A stretch of DNA of 64,000 nt, taken from NCBI GenBank assembly GCA_048621635.1, contig JBMCWH010000001.1:1-64000 (forward strand), in the 5' to 3' direction. The position numbers and the translations under genes were made by a program. Below, piece after piece: positions 52,591 through 60,174 of the stretch (positions within the stretch are counted from its first letter, which is position 1; the number at the start of each line of letters is the position of its first letter). A model generated the notes under the pieces. The model searched no databases and was not told the origin of the DNA. It was given only the letters and a program-made list of their open reading frames with translations. The stretch is from JBMCWH01 sp048621635 (GTDB lineage Bacteria; Patescibacteriota; WWE3; JAUXAW01; JAYEID01).

Positions 52591-53883
52591 TTACTGCAAC
52601 TTAACCAAATCCTTATTCCTTGCCGGCACTATCTCAATCCAAATCTGTCCCCTGTTGAACTTAACTTCTTTTCCCGCAGAGTCATAAAACCGGGTGCGCC
52701 CATAAATATCGTCTTTTTCCCAAGTACCTTTGATCACTTTTCCATCCAAAAATATATAAGCAGAACCTTCACCCACTGTCTGATATCTAAGATGCTTTTT
52801 CTGATCATTGAACAGTGTTTCTTTAACAAATTGCAAAACTACATTTTTTGCCTGGATTTGGACATCACCCGCACCAGCATCAATAGTAGGTTCTCCTCCT
52901 TGGTACCTTCGGTAAGCATTTTCTTCGGAATCATGCTCCCAATTAACCAAAAACTGAGGGTTTTCCCAAAAATTAAAAGTAATACTTTCCACACTGGAGG
53001 GTCGCTCCGTCTCTTCTTGCGGAGAAGGAGCCTGAGCAGGGGTTCCTCCAGTGTGTGTATCGTCATCCTTGAATTTCCAAGGATCAAACTTTTTTAATCC
53101 TTCCCAACCGGGATATTTTGTTGGGGCCACGTTCCAAAGCTTAGTCGTAGATGTAAATCCTGTGTGCTCCTGTGGTACCCCGCGAGAGTTATCTCGCCAA
53201 TAAGCAGAACTACCTAGCCACATTTGGTCAAGAGAAGGTAGATTAATCCGATTTATTTTTGCATACGAATCCGCGTCAGGATGACAGGTAAAAGAATAAT
53301 TCGGGTTGTACTGGTTTGCTTTATCATCCGCATCCATATATGAACCGCCCCAGTGAGCAAACCATGCATATAATTCTGCTGCCCAGTCAAGATAATAAGT
53401 ACGGGCAGAACGTACAGGTCCTACCTTCTCCACATCTTGAGAATGAAAAACTGCTAAAAACCTAGTAATGCCCCCTTCAGCTACCACTTCATAAACTAAA
53501 TCTGCTTTACTAAGCCCAAACTGAGGCCGCGCTTGCGGGTGGTTGTTCACCATTATGGCCAGGGGACGGCGCGATGAAAACACATCCTGCTCCGCATGCG
53601 TATAAAAAACGCCGTTAATAGGAGAGGGGTAGGTCTTCTCTGCCTCCGGATCAGGAGTAGGCATAGACTCTCTTTCTTTAGCTATCTCTGCCGGTATGAC
53701 CCTGCGGGAACTGTTCCACCACCACCAAGAATAAATACCATAAAAAACCAACCCTAATCCCAAAATACCCGCAACAATTCCGCCTATCTTTAGAAATTTA
53801 CTGGAAGAAAAGCCTGTATTCTCCCACCAAATTCGAAAACGTATTTGCCACTCCTTAATTTTTTTTCCTAAATACAAAGACAT
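52591..53883 (-). CDS. DUF3048 (YerB-like) membrane-anchored protein
   Basis: 430 aa. A signal-anchor helix at about 32-55 (IGGIVAGILGLGLVFYGIYSWWWW) precedes an extracellular DUF3048 pair: PINGVFYTHAEQDVFSSRRPLAIMVNNHPQARPQFGLSKADLVYEVVAEGGITRFLAVFHSQ-type sequence (71-138), GPVRSARTYYLDWAAELYAWFAHWGGS, then a C-terminal domain with QAKNVVLQFVK and KVIKGTWEKDDIYGRTRFYD. YerB relatives are wall-associated lipoproteins of unknown function. DUF4446 and wHTH genes flank it within 4-8 bp. Confidence 0.88.
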   Translation of the reverse strand: MSLYLGKKIKEWQIRFRIWWENTGFSSSKFLKIGGIVAGILGLGLVFYGIYSWWWWNSSRRVIPAEIAKERESMPTPDPEAEKTYPSPINGVFYTHAEQDVFSSRRPLAIMVNNHPQARPQFGLSKADLVYEVVAEGGITRFLAVFHSQDVEKVGPVRSARTYYLDWAAELYAWFAHWGGSYMDADDKANQYNPNYSFTCHPDADSYAKINRINLPSLDQMWLGSSAYWRDNSRGVPQEHTGFTSTTKLWNVAPTKYPGWEGLKKFDPWKFKDDDTHTGGTPAQAPSPQEETERPSSVESITFNFWENPQFLVNWEHDSEENAYRRYQGGEPTIDAGAGDVQIQAKNVVLQFVKETLFNDQKKHLRYQTVGEGSAYIFLDGKVIKGTWEKDDIYGRTRFYDSAGKEVKFNRGQIWIEIVPARNKDLVKLQ

Positions 53884-53887
53884 AATA

Positions 53888-54373
53888 TTACTGCAAAGCC
53901 TTGCGAACAGCTTCTTGCTCCTCTTCTGAAAATTCGTAGCCCGACTCTTCCCCTTCCCGCACCGGCTTCCCGTACATGCGAGTCATTTCTCTCCCGTGTA
54001 AGGAAGAAATAACCACACCGGAACCATGTTCATCCAAGAGCGCAATTGCAAAAGATTGATCCCCCCCTGTATCCTCAAATGGATTAAATCTAACTAAACC
54101 TATCTGCTGGATGTGGGTCATCCCATCTTGCCGCAAGCGAATTAAACTTTCCCGTAGCTGGGTAATCTCCTCTTTGTTTTCCCCAGCTTGCCCCAAATAA
54201 GCTTCCAAAACTTCTTTCAAATCTACACCTTTGACTTCTTTCGTCAAACGATGGTAGTGCCGAACTGCTCGCCAATAAAGAATTGAAAGGATTATTAACC
54301 AAACTAGAAGACCTCCACAAATACCTAAAAGCACAGTAGGTTGCAGAAGTAATTGAATAAAATTTGGGTTCAT
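53888..54373 (-). CDS. DUF4446 membrane protein
   Basis: 161 aa. One N-terminal transmembrane helix (about 11-34, TVLLGICGGLLVWLIILSILYW), a helical stalk, and the DUF4446 core IGLVRFNPFEDTGGDQSFAIALLDEHGSGVVISSLHGREMTRMYGKPVREG, ending in FSEEEQEAVRKAL. Function not known; it is widespread in Firmicutes (near spo0J there) and Patescibacteria. First gene of the DUF4446-DUF3048-wHTH run. The gene starting at 54439 is divergent. Confidence 0.9.
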   Translation of the reverse strand: MNPNFIQLLLQPTVLLGICGGLLVWLIILSILYWRAVRHYHRLTKEVKGVDLKEVLEAYLGQAGENKEEITQLRESLIRLRQDGMTHIQQIGLVRFNPFEDTGGDQSFAIALLDEHGSGVVISSLHGREMTRMYGKPVREGEESGYEFSEEEQEAVRKALQ

Positions 54374-54420
54374 TAACTAAACGGTAGCAAAAGAGCAAAA
54401 CAGTGTCAACAACAAGACCA

Positions 54421-54429
54421 TGTTATAAT
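54421..54429 (+). promoter_or_regulatory. Extended -10 promoter (TGTTATAAT), leaderless start at 54439
   Basis: TGTTATAAT ends 9 bp before the ATG at 54439; a second TATAAT overlaps at 54429-54434, 4 bp from the ATG. Either way the leader is only a few bases at most. This argues for 54439 rather than an in-frame ATG at 54403, which lies before the promoter. Confidence 0.6.
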
Positions 54430-54438
54430 ATAATCACA

Positions 54439-54729
54439 ATGGCAAATAAAGATCGGGAAATAAAAAGATTACGCCGAGAGGTAGAAGTTCTCAGAGCGCA
54501 GCTAAAAACAGAACAAAAGGGGACCTCAAATGGAGAGGGTAACAGAAAAACACAACCAGAAACAACTACCAAAAAAGGTAACACAAAAGACTACCAATAT
54601 GTAAAAAAGGATTTAAAAAGATCTTTACTAATAGCAACCGGAATCTTTGCCGCAATCTTAGGCTTAAAATTTTCGCAACCTTACTGGTCGCAAGTTACCA
54701 CAACAATTTTCGGTTTCCTCCCTATATAA
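54439..54729 (+). CDS. Small coiled-coil membrane protein
   Basis: 96 aa from the ATG at 54439. N-terminal short coiled coil (ANKDREIKRLRREVEVLRAQLK), a polar Lys/Thr-rich linker, then one C-terminal transmembrane helix (about 63-83, SLLIATGIFAAILGLKF). No family recognised. Its last codons directly abut the decayed nucleotidyltransferase remnant on the other strand. Confidence 0.65.
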   Translation: MANKDREIKRLRREVEVLRAQLKTEQKGTSNGEGNRKTQPETTTKKGNTKDYQYVKKDLKRSLLIATGIFAAILGLKFSQPYWSQVTTTIFGFLPI

Positions 54730-54873
54730 AAAGTCTAAGTCTTCAGAACACCGGTGTCCAAACTGTAAGGCCAGACCTGTTCCCCCAGCAAGATAAAATC
54801 AAAAGGGGTTTACTGCTGGCCATATTTCTTTTAGAATCTGTTTTGTTTTTGGATAAAGGATTTCTTCAAACAT
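54730..54873 (-). pseudogene. Remnant of an AbiEii-type nucleotidyltransferase (toxin-family) gene
   Basis: Reading from the ATG at 54873: MFEEILYPKTKQILKEIWP, then a TGA stop, then in the same frame FYLAGGTGLALQFGHR and SEDLDF. The second part is the catalytic start of the AbiEii/AbiGii nucleotidyltransferase family (F-Y-L-A-G-G-T-x-L-A-L-Q-x-G-H-R-x-S-x-D-L-D-F). Everything after about 48 codons is missing: similarity ends where the plus-strand gene 54439-54729 stops. A nonsense codon and loss of about four fifths of the gene make it a dead copy. TGA is a stop elsewhere in the window, so recoding is unlikely. Confidence 0.75.
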
Positions 54874-54882
54874 CTAATTTCT

Positions 54883-55119
54883 TTAACAGGAACCTCCAAA
54901 AGGTTAGCATAAAAGTTAGCTGATTTGGGAGAGACGACTCGGCTATTGCGTAACACATCGATAAATTCCTCAGAAAACTGCTTACAAACCCACTTAAAAG
55001 ATTCCTTGTCACCATATTCCAGTACCCTTTCTACAATAAAACGCTTGTGCTGCTGTGAATCCAGTTTAGAGCAGTCTACATCCCAAAGATATTTCTCGAC
55101 ACAGGAAGGATTTGCATCT
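54883..55119 (-). pseudogene. Frameshifted partner gene of the AbiEii-type remnant
   Basis: The open part reads EKYLWDVDCSKLDSQQHKR, then ERVLEYGDKESFKWVCK, then SRVVSPKSANFYANLFGG. This is the pattern (F-W-D-V-D, E-R-V-L-E-Y-G-D, S-x-x-L-S-x-K-S-A-N-F) of small proteins that often precede AbiEii-type genes; I believe they are called DUF6922, but am not certain of the number. The frame has no start codon; the only ATG behind the promoter (55119) is in the next frame and stops after 13 codons, so one base has been lost or gained near the start. Nine bp separate it from the AbiEii remnant. Confidence 0.65.
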
Positions 55120-55126
55120 AGGTAAT

Positions 55127-55135
55127 TATAACACT
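55127..55135 (-). promoter_or_regulatory. Extended -10 promoter (TGTTATAAT) of the decayed gene pair
   Basis: On the minus strand TGTTATAAT ends 7 bp before the ATG at 55119. The spacing is like that of intact leaderless genes, so the promoter outlived its genes. Confidence 0.55.
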
Positions 55136-55139
55136 TACA

Positions 55140-56171
55140 TTACTGGGCTGTGCCCTCTTCCAAATACCCGGAAGCAATCTTCAAAACTTTGTCCTGTGCA
55201 GATTCTACATCCATCTCCAGAGAAAATCCTGCTGCCAAGGTATGTCCTGCCCCACCCAACCTTTTTGCTATCTCCGAAACATCAACACCTGTTCGCGAAC
55301 GTAGCGATCCTCTAACCTGGCCAGGAACAGTTTCCGTCAGCAAAATTCCTATCTCGGTACCCCGTACATGTTGAAAAAACATGCCCAAAGCATTGCTCCG
55401 AGCATGGTTAAACTCTGCTTGAGAAATCCCCAAAGAATCAAAATCTTCTACAGAAACAGTAGATAACAAAACACCTACATCCTCATCAACATAAACATTA
55501 TCCAAAATCACTGCCCAAAGAGCCAAACTTTGCACTGAAATTTGCTTCAGAAAGTGAAAAATAACCCTATCGTAGTCAACACTCTTATCCAACAGATCTC
55601 CAGCTATCTTAAATGTAGCCTTGGAAGTATTAGAAAATCTAAAAATACCGGTATCCGCAAGCAGGCCCACAAGAAGAATAGTTGCTAAATCCGCTGATAT
55701 TTCCAACTTCCAATTGTTAAATAAGTTATACAAGATTTCTGCAGTTGCTGCCGAATCTTGGTCAACAATAGTTGCCGAAAAAGAGGGATATTCATGCGGA
55801 TGAGGGTGATGATCAATAAGTACCTTCACCAATTGGTCAGGAATTAACACATTTTCCCTGGTATGCCGAAAGATAACACCATCCGAAGCGTAAGAAGAAT
55901 CAAGAAACAAAATCAAATCAAACTCTTCAAAATCAAAATCAGCAAAGTCCTTCTGCTGAATATCTGAAAAGCCAGGAAGGAACTCAAAACCAGAGATAGG
56001 ATCAGTAGAAGACACTACCACATTCTTTTCTAAATTACCCAAAATATGAGCAAAAGATAAGGCAGAAGAAACAGAATCCCCGTCAGGGTAAAGATGCAAA
56101 GGAATGAGGATTTGATCCGTGTCATCAAGTATTTCCCAAATCTTAGCTGCTGCCTCACCAAAGTTTTTCAC
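55140..56171 (-). CDS. DHH-family phosphoesterase (NrnA-like)
   Basis: 343 aa from the GTG at 56171; the longer frame from 56279 runs into the RNase P RNA region. DHH motifs: IPLHLYPDGDSVSSAL (Asp30, Asp32), FDLILFLDSS, VLIDHHPHPHEY (DHH at 120-122), SAATAEILYNLF, LLVGLLADTGIF, and a C-terminal DHHA1 domain VRGSLRSRTGVDVSEIAKRLGGAGHTLAAGF. NrnA-type enzymes degrade oligoribonucleotides and pAp; c-di-AMP phosphodiesterases are close relatives. TATAAT on the minus strand (56184-56179) stands 7 bp before the GTG, so this looks like a leaderless gene with a GTG start. Confidence 0.9.
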   Translation of the reverse strand: MKNFGEAAAKIWEILDDTDQILIPLHLYPDGDSVSSALSFAHILGNLEKNVVVSSTDPISGFEFLPGFSDIQQKDFADFDFEEFDLILFLDSSYASDGVIFRHTRENVLIPDQLVKVLIDHHPHPHEYPSFSATIVDQDSAATAEILYNLFNNWKLEISADLATILLVGLLADTGIFRFSNTSKATFKIAGDLLDKSVDYDRVIFHFLKQISVQSLALWAVILDNVYVDEDVGVLLSTVSVEDFDSLGISQAEFNHARSNALGMFFQHVRGTEIGILLTETVPGQVRGSLRSRTGVDVSEIAKRLGGAGHTLAAGFSLEMDVESAQDKVLKIASGYLEEGTAQ

Positions 56172-56178
56172 AGGTATA

Positions 56179-56184
56179 ATTATA
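56179..56184 (-). promoter_or_regulatory. -10 box (TATAAT) 7 bp before a GTG start
   Basis: The minus strand reads CTGTATAATTATACCTGTG; TATAAT ends 7 bp before the GTG at 56171. Supports that start and a leaderless mRNA. Confidence 0.5.
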
Positions 56185-56284
56185 CAGAAACTACAGGTAC
56201 CAAAAAAGTAGAAGAATTGATTAACTAAAATCTGAGAGAAATTAGCTGTAGGCGGATAGAGTAGTTTCTGAATCAGCAAATAAA

Positions 56285-56735
56285 AATGCCTGGGAAGGGA
56301 ATAAGCCAGATCCTGTTCCTCGCGTTAACCGCGACTTGTGATCATCTATCTACCATAGACTATGGTTTTGCACTCCATCTTGTCCCGCCCCTTCTCTAAA
56401 GAGAAGTATTGCCGAGCAGACTTGCTCTGTCTAAAACAGAGGGCATGGATTCGTGGATTGCTGCGGGTAGGATTGCCACGTTTCACTCCGGCTCCCTGTC
56501 CTTCGGTGTCAAAAGCCACCGATTTAAGTCAGATTTAGGAACCGATTCGTCACTGTTGCTCTCAGATTACGTCAATTCGCAATCTGTTTCCCTTTCCTTT
56601 CGAAAAAAGGAACACCAGCTGTTAAGCTGCCAAAGGCAGTTTCCAGTCGGGACTTACGGCCCGACCCCCTGCTCTACGCAGTCTGGACTTTCCTCTCCCG
56701 ATCAATCGGGAGCGATCACGCTCCTTCCCAGGCAG
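56285..56735 (-). ncRNA. rnpB: RNase P RNA (bacterial type A-like)
   Basis: About 450 nt, the catalytic RNA that matures tRNA 5' ends. On the minus strand the ends pair as helix P1 (TGCCTGGGAAGG near 56734-56723 with CCTTCCCAGGCA near 56298-56287). Conserved region I is GAGAGGAAAGTCC (56697-56685), and the partner region V is ACAGGATCTGGCTTA (56316-56302), close to the ACAGAA-CCGGCTTA consensus; the two form the P4 core. Strong hairpins (GGAGCG/CGCTCC, CCCGAT/ATCGGG) lie just after P1. The frame at 56409-56747 on the plus strand is a shadow. Ends are estimated to within a few bases; TTTTTA follows P1 and may terminate it. Confidence 0.92.
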
Positions 56736-56740
56736 CATAT

Positions 56741-56749
56741 ATTATAACA
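56741..56749 (-). promoter_or_regulatory. Extended -10 promoter (TGTTATAAT) of rnpB
   Basis: On the minus strand TGTTATAAT ends 6-7 bp before the predicted 5' end of the RNA. This anchors the +1 position of this promoter class: it begins transcription about 7 bp past the box. Confidence 0.7.
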
Positions 56750-56951
56750 TATTTCTAACTGAATTTAAATTGCCGAAATCAAGAAGAAACTGGAAACTAG
56801 TAGTTAGTACATCATATTCGATAGTTAGCTTCCCACATCATCCAGGTGTTGGAAGATCAAAACATTAGGAAAACCATCTCTTCCCTTTACAAAGCGGATC
56901 ATAAGAAAATTTGAGAAAGAGGTAACAACCTCTGTGACAAGAAAAGTCTTA

Positions 56952-56960
56952 TGTTAACAT
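56952..56960 (+). promoter_or_regulatory. Extended -10 (TGTTAACAT) and ribosome-binding site of ssb
   Basis: TG-T-TAACAT at 56952-56960, then GAAAGGTGGTGA at 56971-56982, 6 bp before the ATG at 56989. An AGAGGT/ACCTCT hairpin lies upstream at 56918-56933. The remainder of 56751-56951 has no gene. Confidence 0.5.
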
Positions 56961-56988
56961 TAAAACATTCGAAAGGTGGTGATTATTA

Positions 56989-57450
56989 ATGGCTTTTTAT
57001 CTCAATAGAGCAACTTTATTAGGACGTATTGCTAACGATCACAATCTCCGCTATACCTCTAGCGGAAGAGCAGTACTAAACGCACGCATTGCTACCTCCT
57101 ATTCGTACCAAAATGACGAGGGGGAATGGGTAGATGTTCCTCAATTTACAACCTGCGTTTTATGGGGGCGCTCTGCAGAAATAGTTGCTGAACAAACAGG
57201 CAAAGGAGATTACCTATACGTAGAAGGACGCCTCCAAACACGGGACTGGGAAGACCAAGAAGGAAACAAAAGATACGCTACGGAAATACAAGTTCAGCGC
57301 TTTATTATCCCACGGAATAAAAAGGAAGGCGCGGTAGAAACAGAAATTGGTTCCGAAGGTGCAGACGGTGTAACAGTCAATGATGCACCAGAACCTTCAG
57401 AAACAGGATCAGAAGATGAAGACATTGATTCAGACAGTATACCTTTCTGA
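56989..57450 (+). CDS. ssb: Single-stranded DNA-binding protein
   Basis: 153 aa. OB fold: NRATLLGRIANDHNLRYTSSGRAVLNARIATSYSY, then FTTCVLWGRSAEIVAEQTGKGDYLYVEGRLQTRDWEDQEGNKRYATEIQVQRF. A low-complexity acidic linker leads to the C-terminal tip DSDSIPF, the peptide that recruits RecO, RecG and other partners (E. coli has DDDIPF). A strong ribosome-binding site marks this as a well-translated leadered message. It converges on comM with a 2-bp gap. Confidence 0.96.
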   Translation: MAFYLNRATLLGRIANDHNLRYTSSGRAVLNARIATSYSYQNDEGEWVDVPQFTTCVLWGRSAEIVAEQTGKGDYLYVEGRLQTRDWEDQEGNKRYATEIQVQRFIIPRNKKEGAVETEIGSEGADGVTVNDAPEPSETGSEDEDIDSDSIPF

Positions 57451-57452
57451 TC

Positions 57453-58988
57453 CTAGGCATTATCGCGCATCCGATAGGTCACAGCTTCACTAACATGTGC
57501 CTTGCTAATTTCTTCCTCATTTTCTAAGTCCGCTATAGTGCGGGATATTTTAAGCACCTTATGATAGGCACGAGCTGACAAGGAATATTTGGACACAATC
57601 CCACGAAGATATTTTCTAACACTGCCTTGCAAAGCACAAAACTCCTCAACTGCTTTAGCAGGTATTTCTGCATTTGCCCTTACCTTCGTGTCTTTAAAAC
57701 GTGCTAATTGTCTATTGCGTGCTTCTTGCACATGGGACTGAACATCAGCAGAGGATTTAGCATCTGCTGCTTCCGGATCAAAAAGTTTTTCTGTCTTAAC
57801 TCTGGGTACCGTAACATGAAGATCAATACGATCTAGTAAAGGACCAGAAATCTTCTTTTGGTATTTTCTTATCTCGCGAGGTGAGCAAGTACATTGTTTT
57901 TCAGTAGTACCATAAAAACCGCAAGGGCAAGGATTCTGAGCAGCAACTAGCAAAAATTCTGCCGGATAGGTAGAAGTAGCTCTAGCTCGAGAGATCGTCA
58001 CCACTCCGTCTTCTAAAGGTTGCCGCAAGCTTTCCAAAACATGCCGGGGAAATTCTGGAAACTCATCCAAAAATAGCACACCACGGTGCGCTAACGATAT
58101 TTCTCCCGGAGCGGGTATTGTCCCACCACCAATAAGACCAACTCTGGAAACCGTATGGTGAGGAGAGCGAAAAGGTCTTTTGGTTATTAGGGGTTCAGCC
58201 GTAGGTAAACGTCCAGCAACAGAATATATCTTGGTAACCTCCAGCGCTTCTGAGGTGGTTAACTTCGGCAAAATTGAAGGTAAAGAACGTGCCAGTAATG
58301 TTTTCCCTGCGCCCGGGGGACCTTTAAATAGAACATTATGATTGCCAGCAGCAGCTATTTTCAAAGCTCTTTTTGCACTTTCCTGACCACGAATGTGAGC
58401 AAAATCACATTCGTAAGTTGGATGGTTTGCAATTACTTTTTCTAAATCCAAAGATTTTCTTGGCTCTATCTTTTCAATATGTTTGTAGTGATAGAAAATC
58501 TGGACAAGAGTAGAAACAGGGTAAATATCAATTCCCTTCACCACCGCCGCTTCCTCGGCATCCATTTCGGGAACAAAAATGTTTCGAAAGCCGTGTTCCC
58601 TAGCCATTAACACTAATGGAAGAACACCTTTTACGTGTCTAACTGAGCCATCCAAGGAAAGCTCTCCCAAGACTACAGCATTCTCATAATTCGCCACAGC
58701 AATCTGCCCAGAAGCAATAAGAATCCCTAAAGCAATAGGTAAATCGTAGGCAGGCCCTTCTTTCGGCAAATTTGCAGGAGCCAGATTAACAGTAATCTTG
58801 TAATTAGGAAAAGTCGCACCCGAATTTATTAATGCAGAACGGACACGTTCACGAGCTTCCTCTACTGCTTTATCCGGCAGACCAACAATCTTAAAAGCAG
58901 GCAAGCCCTTCTTCTGAATATCTACCTCCACTTCCACAGGAACACTTTCCAGCCCAACTGTCGCACCGGAAAACACCTTGGCAAGCAC
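57453..58988 (-). CDS. comM: ComM/YifB-family Mg-chelatase-like AAA+ ATPase
   Basis: 511 aa, full length. An N-terminal S5/Lon-C-like fold (GLPDKAVEEARERVRSALINSGATFPNYKITVNLAPANLPKEGPAYDLPIALGIL-type sequence), AAA+ core NVLFKGPPGAGKTLLARSLPSILP (Walker A), FRSPHHTVSRVGLIGGGTIPAPGEISLAHRGVLFLDEFPEF-type block with Walker B, CPCGFYG and CTCSPREIRKYQKKISGPLLDRIDLHV with four cysteines, then a helical C-terminal. ComM is a branch-migration helicase that helps integrate transforming DNA. With pilus genes and RecJ this would fit natural uptake; that is inference. Confidence 0.95.
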   Translation of the reverse strand: MLAKVFSGATVGLESVPVEVEVDIQKKGLPAFKIVGLPDKAVEEARERVRSALINSGATFPNYKITVNLAPANLPKEGPAYDLPIALGILIASGQIAVANYENAVVLGELSLDGSVRHVKGVLPLVLMAREHGFRNIFVPEMDAEEAAVVKGIDIYPVSTLVQIFYHYKHIEKIEPRKSLDLEKVIANHPTYECDFAHIRGQESAKRALKIAAAGNHNVLFKGPPGAGKTLLARSLPSILPKLTTSEALEVTKIYSVAGRLPTAEPLITKRPFRSPHHTVSRVGLIGGGTIPAPGEISLAHRGVLFLDEFPEFPRHVLESLRQPLEDGVVTISRARATSTYPAEFLLVAAQNPCPCGFYGTTEKQCTCSPREIRKYQKKISGPLLDRIDLHVTVPRVKTEKLFDPEAADAKSSADVQSHVQEARNRQLARFKDTKVRANAEIPAKAVEEFCALQGSVRKYLRGIVSKYSLSARAYHKVLKISRTIADLENEEEISKAHVSEAVTYRMRDNA

Positions 58989-59123
58989 AGTGGTTCTATA
59001 CTAGCATTATCTACCGAAAATCAACAAACAACTCTCTCCACCCTCAAAAAATAAATCAAACCCGCTAGAAGACAGCCCCTGTAAACCCCTTTCCAAATCC
59101 GAATCTTAATCTTCAGCTACTAT

Positions 59124-60128
59124 TTAGTCTTCGAGAAAAACCTTTCGAACAATAATGGAGCCTACCAAAGTAAGAGGAAGAGCAAAAAGAAGGCCCACAA
59201 ACCCTAGCAACATACCTCCCGTTAGGATTGCCACCATAGTTACCAAAGGATTAAAACCGATCGCATTTTGCATAACTTTGGGGACAATAAAGTAGTTCTC
59301 AACCTGCTGAACCAAAATAAACAGGGCGATCGCAGCTAAGCCCATCCAAACAGAATCATAAAAACCAACTAAAGCTGCAGGAAAAACCGAAATAATAGGA
59401 CCAAAATTAGGCACAATTTCCAAAAACCCAGCAATAACAGATAGAGCAACTGCATAATCCATTCTCAAAAGCGTAAGCCCGACAAAAGTAAAACTACCCA
59501 CACACAGCATCAACACAGACTCCGCAGCAAACCAAGCACCAAGCCGAGACTTTATTTCCTCAATTGTCTCCCTTACTTTATCGCGCGATTTCTCTGCAAA
59601 CAGATTAACAAAATAGCGCTCGATTTCTTCCAAATAAATAAGAATATAAACAGTAAAAACCAAAACGGTAATAACCGCTCCTACACCAGAAAAAGCTCCC
59701 CAAGTAACTTTAAGCACGTTGCCGGACAACCCTCCTACTTGATCTGCTAAGGTCTTACTCAAATCTCGAAAAAACCCAGGCGCCGAAGGGGATTGGGCCA
59801 AAGCATTCAAAAGGAAGGGCAATCTTCGCACAAACCGAACAGTTTGATCAACTACCGTAGAAACACCAAAAGCCCCCAAAGCCAAAAACACCAAACCCAA
59901 ACCCAACACAGAAACAATACCGGCTACTTCCCTTTTAATTCCTTTCCGAACAAGAAAATCAATAAGAGAACTAAGGCCTAAGGCAAGAAGAAGCGCAGCA
60001 AGAAGAATAAGCAACACAGCCTTGAGCTGAACAGCTAACCAGCCAACAAGAACCACCAAAAAAGCCGCTACTACTGCCCTAGTTGTTATATTAACCTGTA
60101 ACTTCTCAGGAAATTTATCTGAAACCAT
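59124..60128 (-). CDS. AI-2E family transporter (PerM-like permease)
   Basis: 334 aa, about eight membrane helices: two close helices at the start (VVAAFLVVLVGWLAVQL, LLILLAALLLALGLSSLIDFLV), a loop with VRFVRRLPFLLNAL, and the C-terminal signature ALSVIAGFLEIVPNFGPIISVFPAALVGF, then QQVENYFIVPKVMQNAIGFNPLVTMVAILTGGMLLGFVGLLFALPL-type sequence (about 265-320). Members export autoinducer-2 or act as Na+/H+ antiporters; substrate here unknown. It lies 46 bp downstream of miaA. Confidence 0.92.
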   Translation of the reverse strand: MVSDKFPEKLQVNITTRAVVAAFLVVLVGWLAVQLKAVLLILLAALLLALGLSSLIDFLVRKGIKREVAGIVSVLGLGLVFLALGAFGVSTVVDQTVRFVRRLPFLLNALAQSPSAPGFFRDLSKTLADQVGGLSGNVLKVTWGAFSGVGAVITVLVFTVYILIYLEEIERYFVNLFAEKSRDKVRETIEEIKSRLGAWFAAESVLMLCVGSFTFVGLTLLRMDYAVALSVIAGFLEIVPNFGPIISVFPAALVGFYDSVWMGLAAIALFILVQQVENYFIVPKVMQNAIGFNPLVTMVAILTGGMLLGFVGLLFALPLTLVGSIIVRKVFLED

Positions 60129-60174
60129 CTGTTTAGAATAACCAATTTAAAATTTTAAATTTAAAATTGAAAAT

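Noticed and set aside
54730..54873. In-frame TGA in the AbiEii remnant as evidence for TGA recoding
   Set aside because: rpsL, pilM and the DUF948-like gene end in TGA at sensible places, and no conserved protein in the window needs TGA read as an amino acid.
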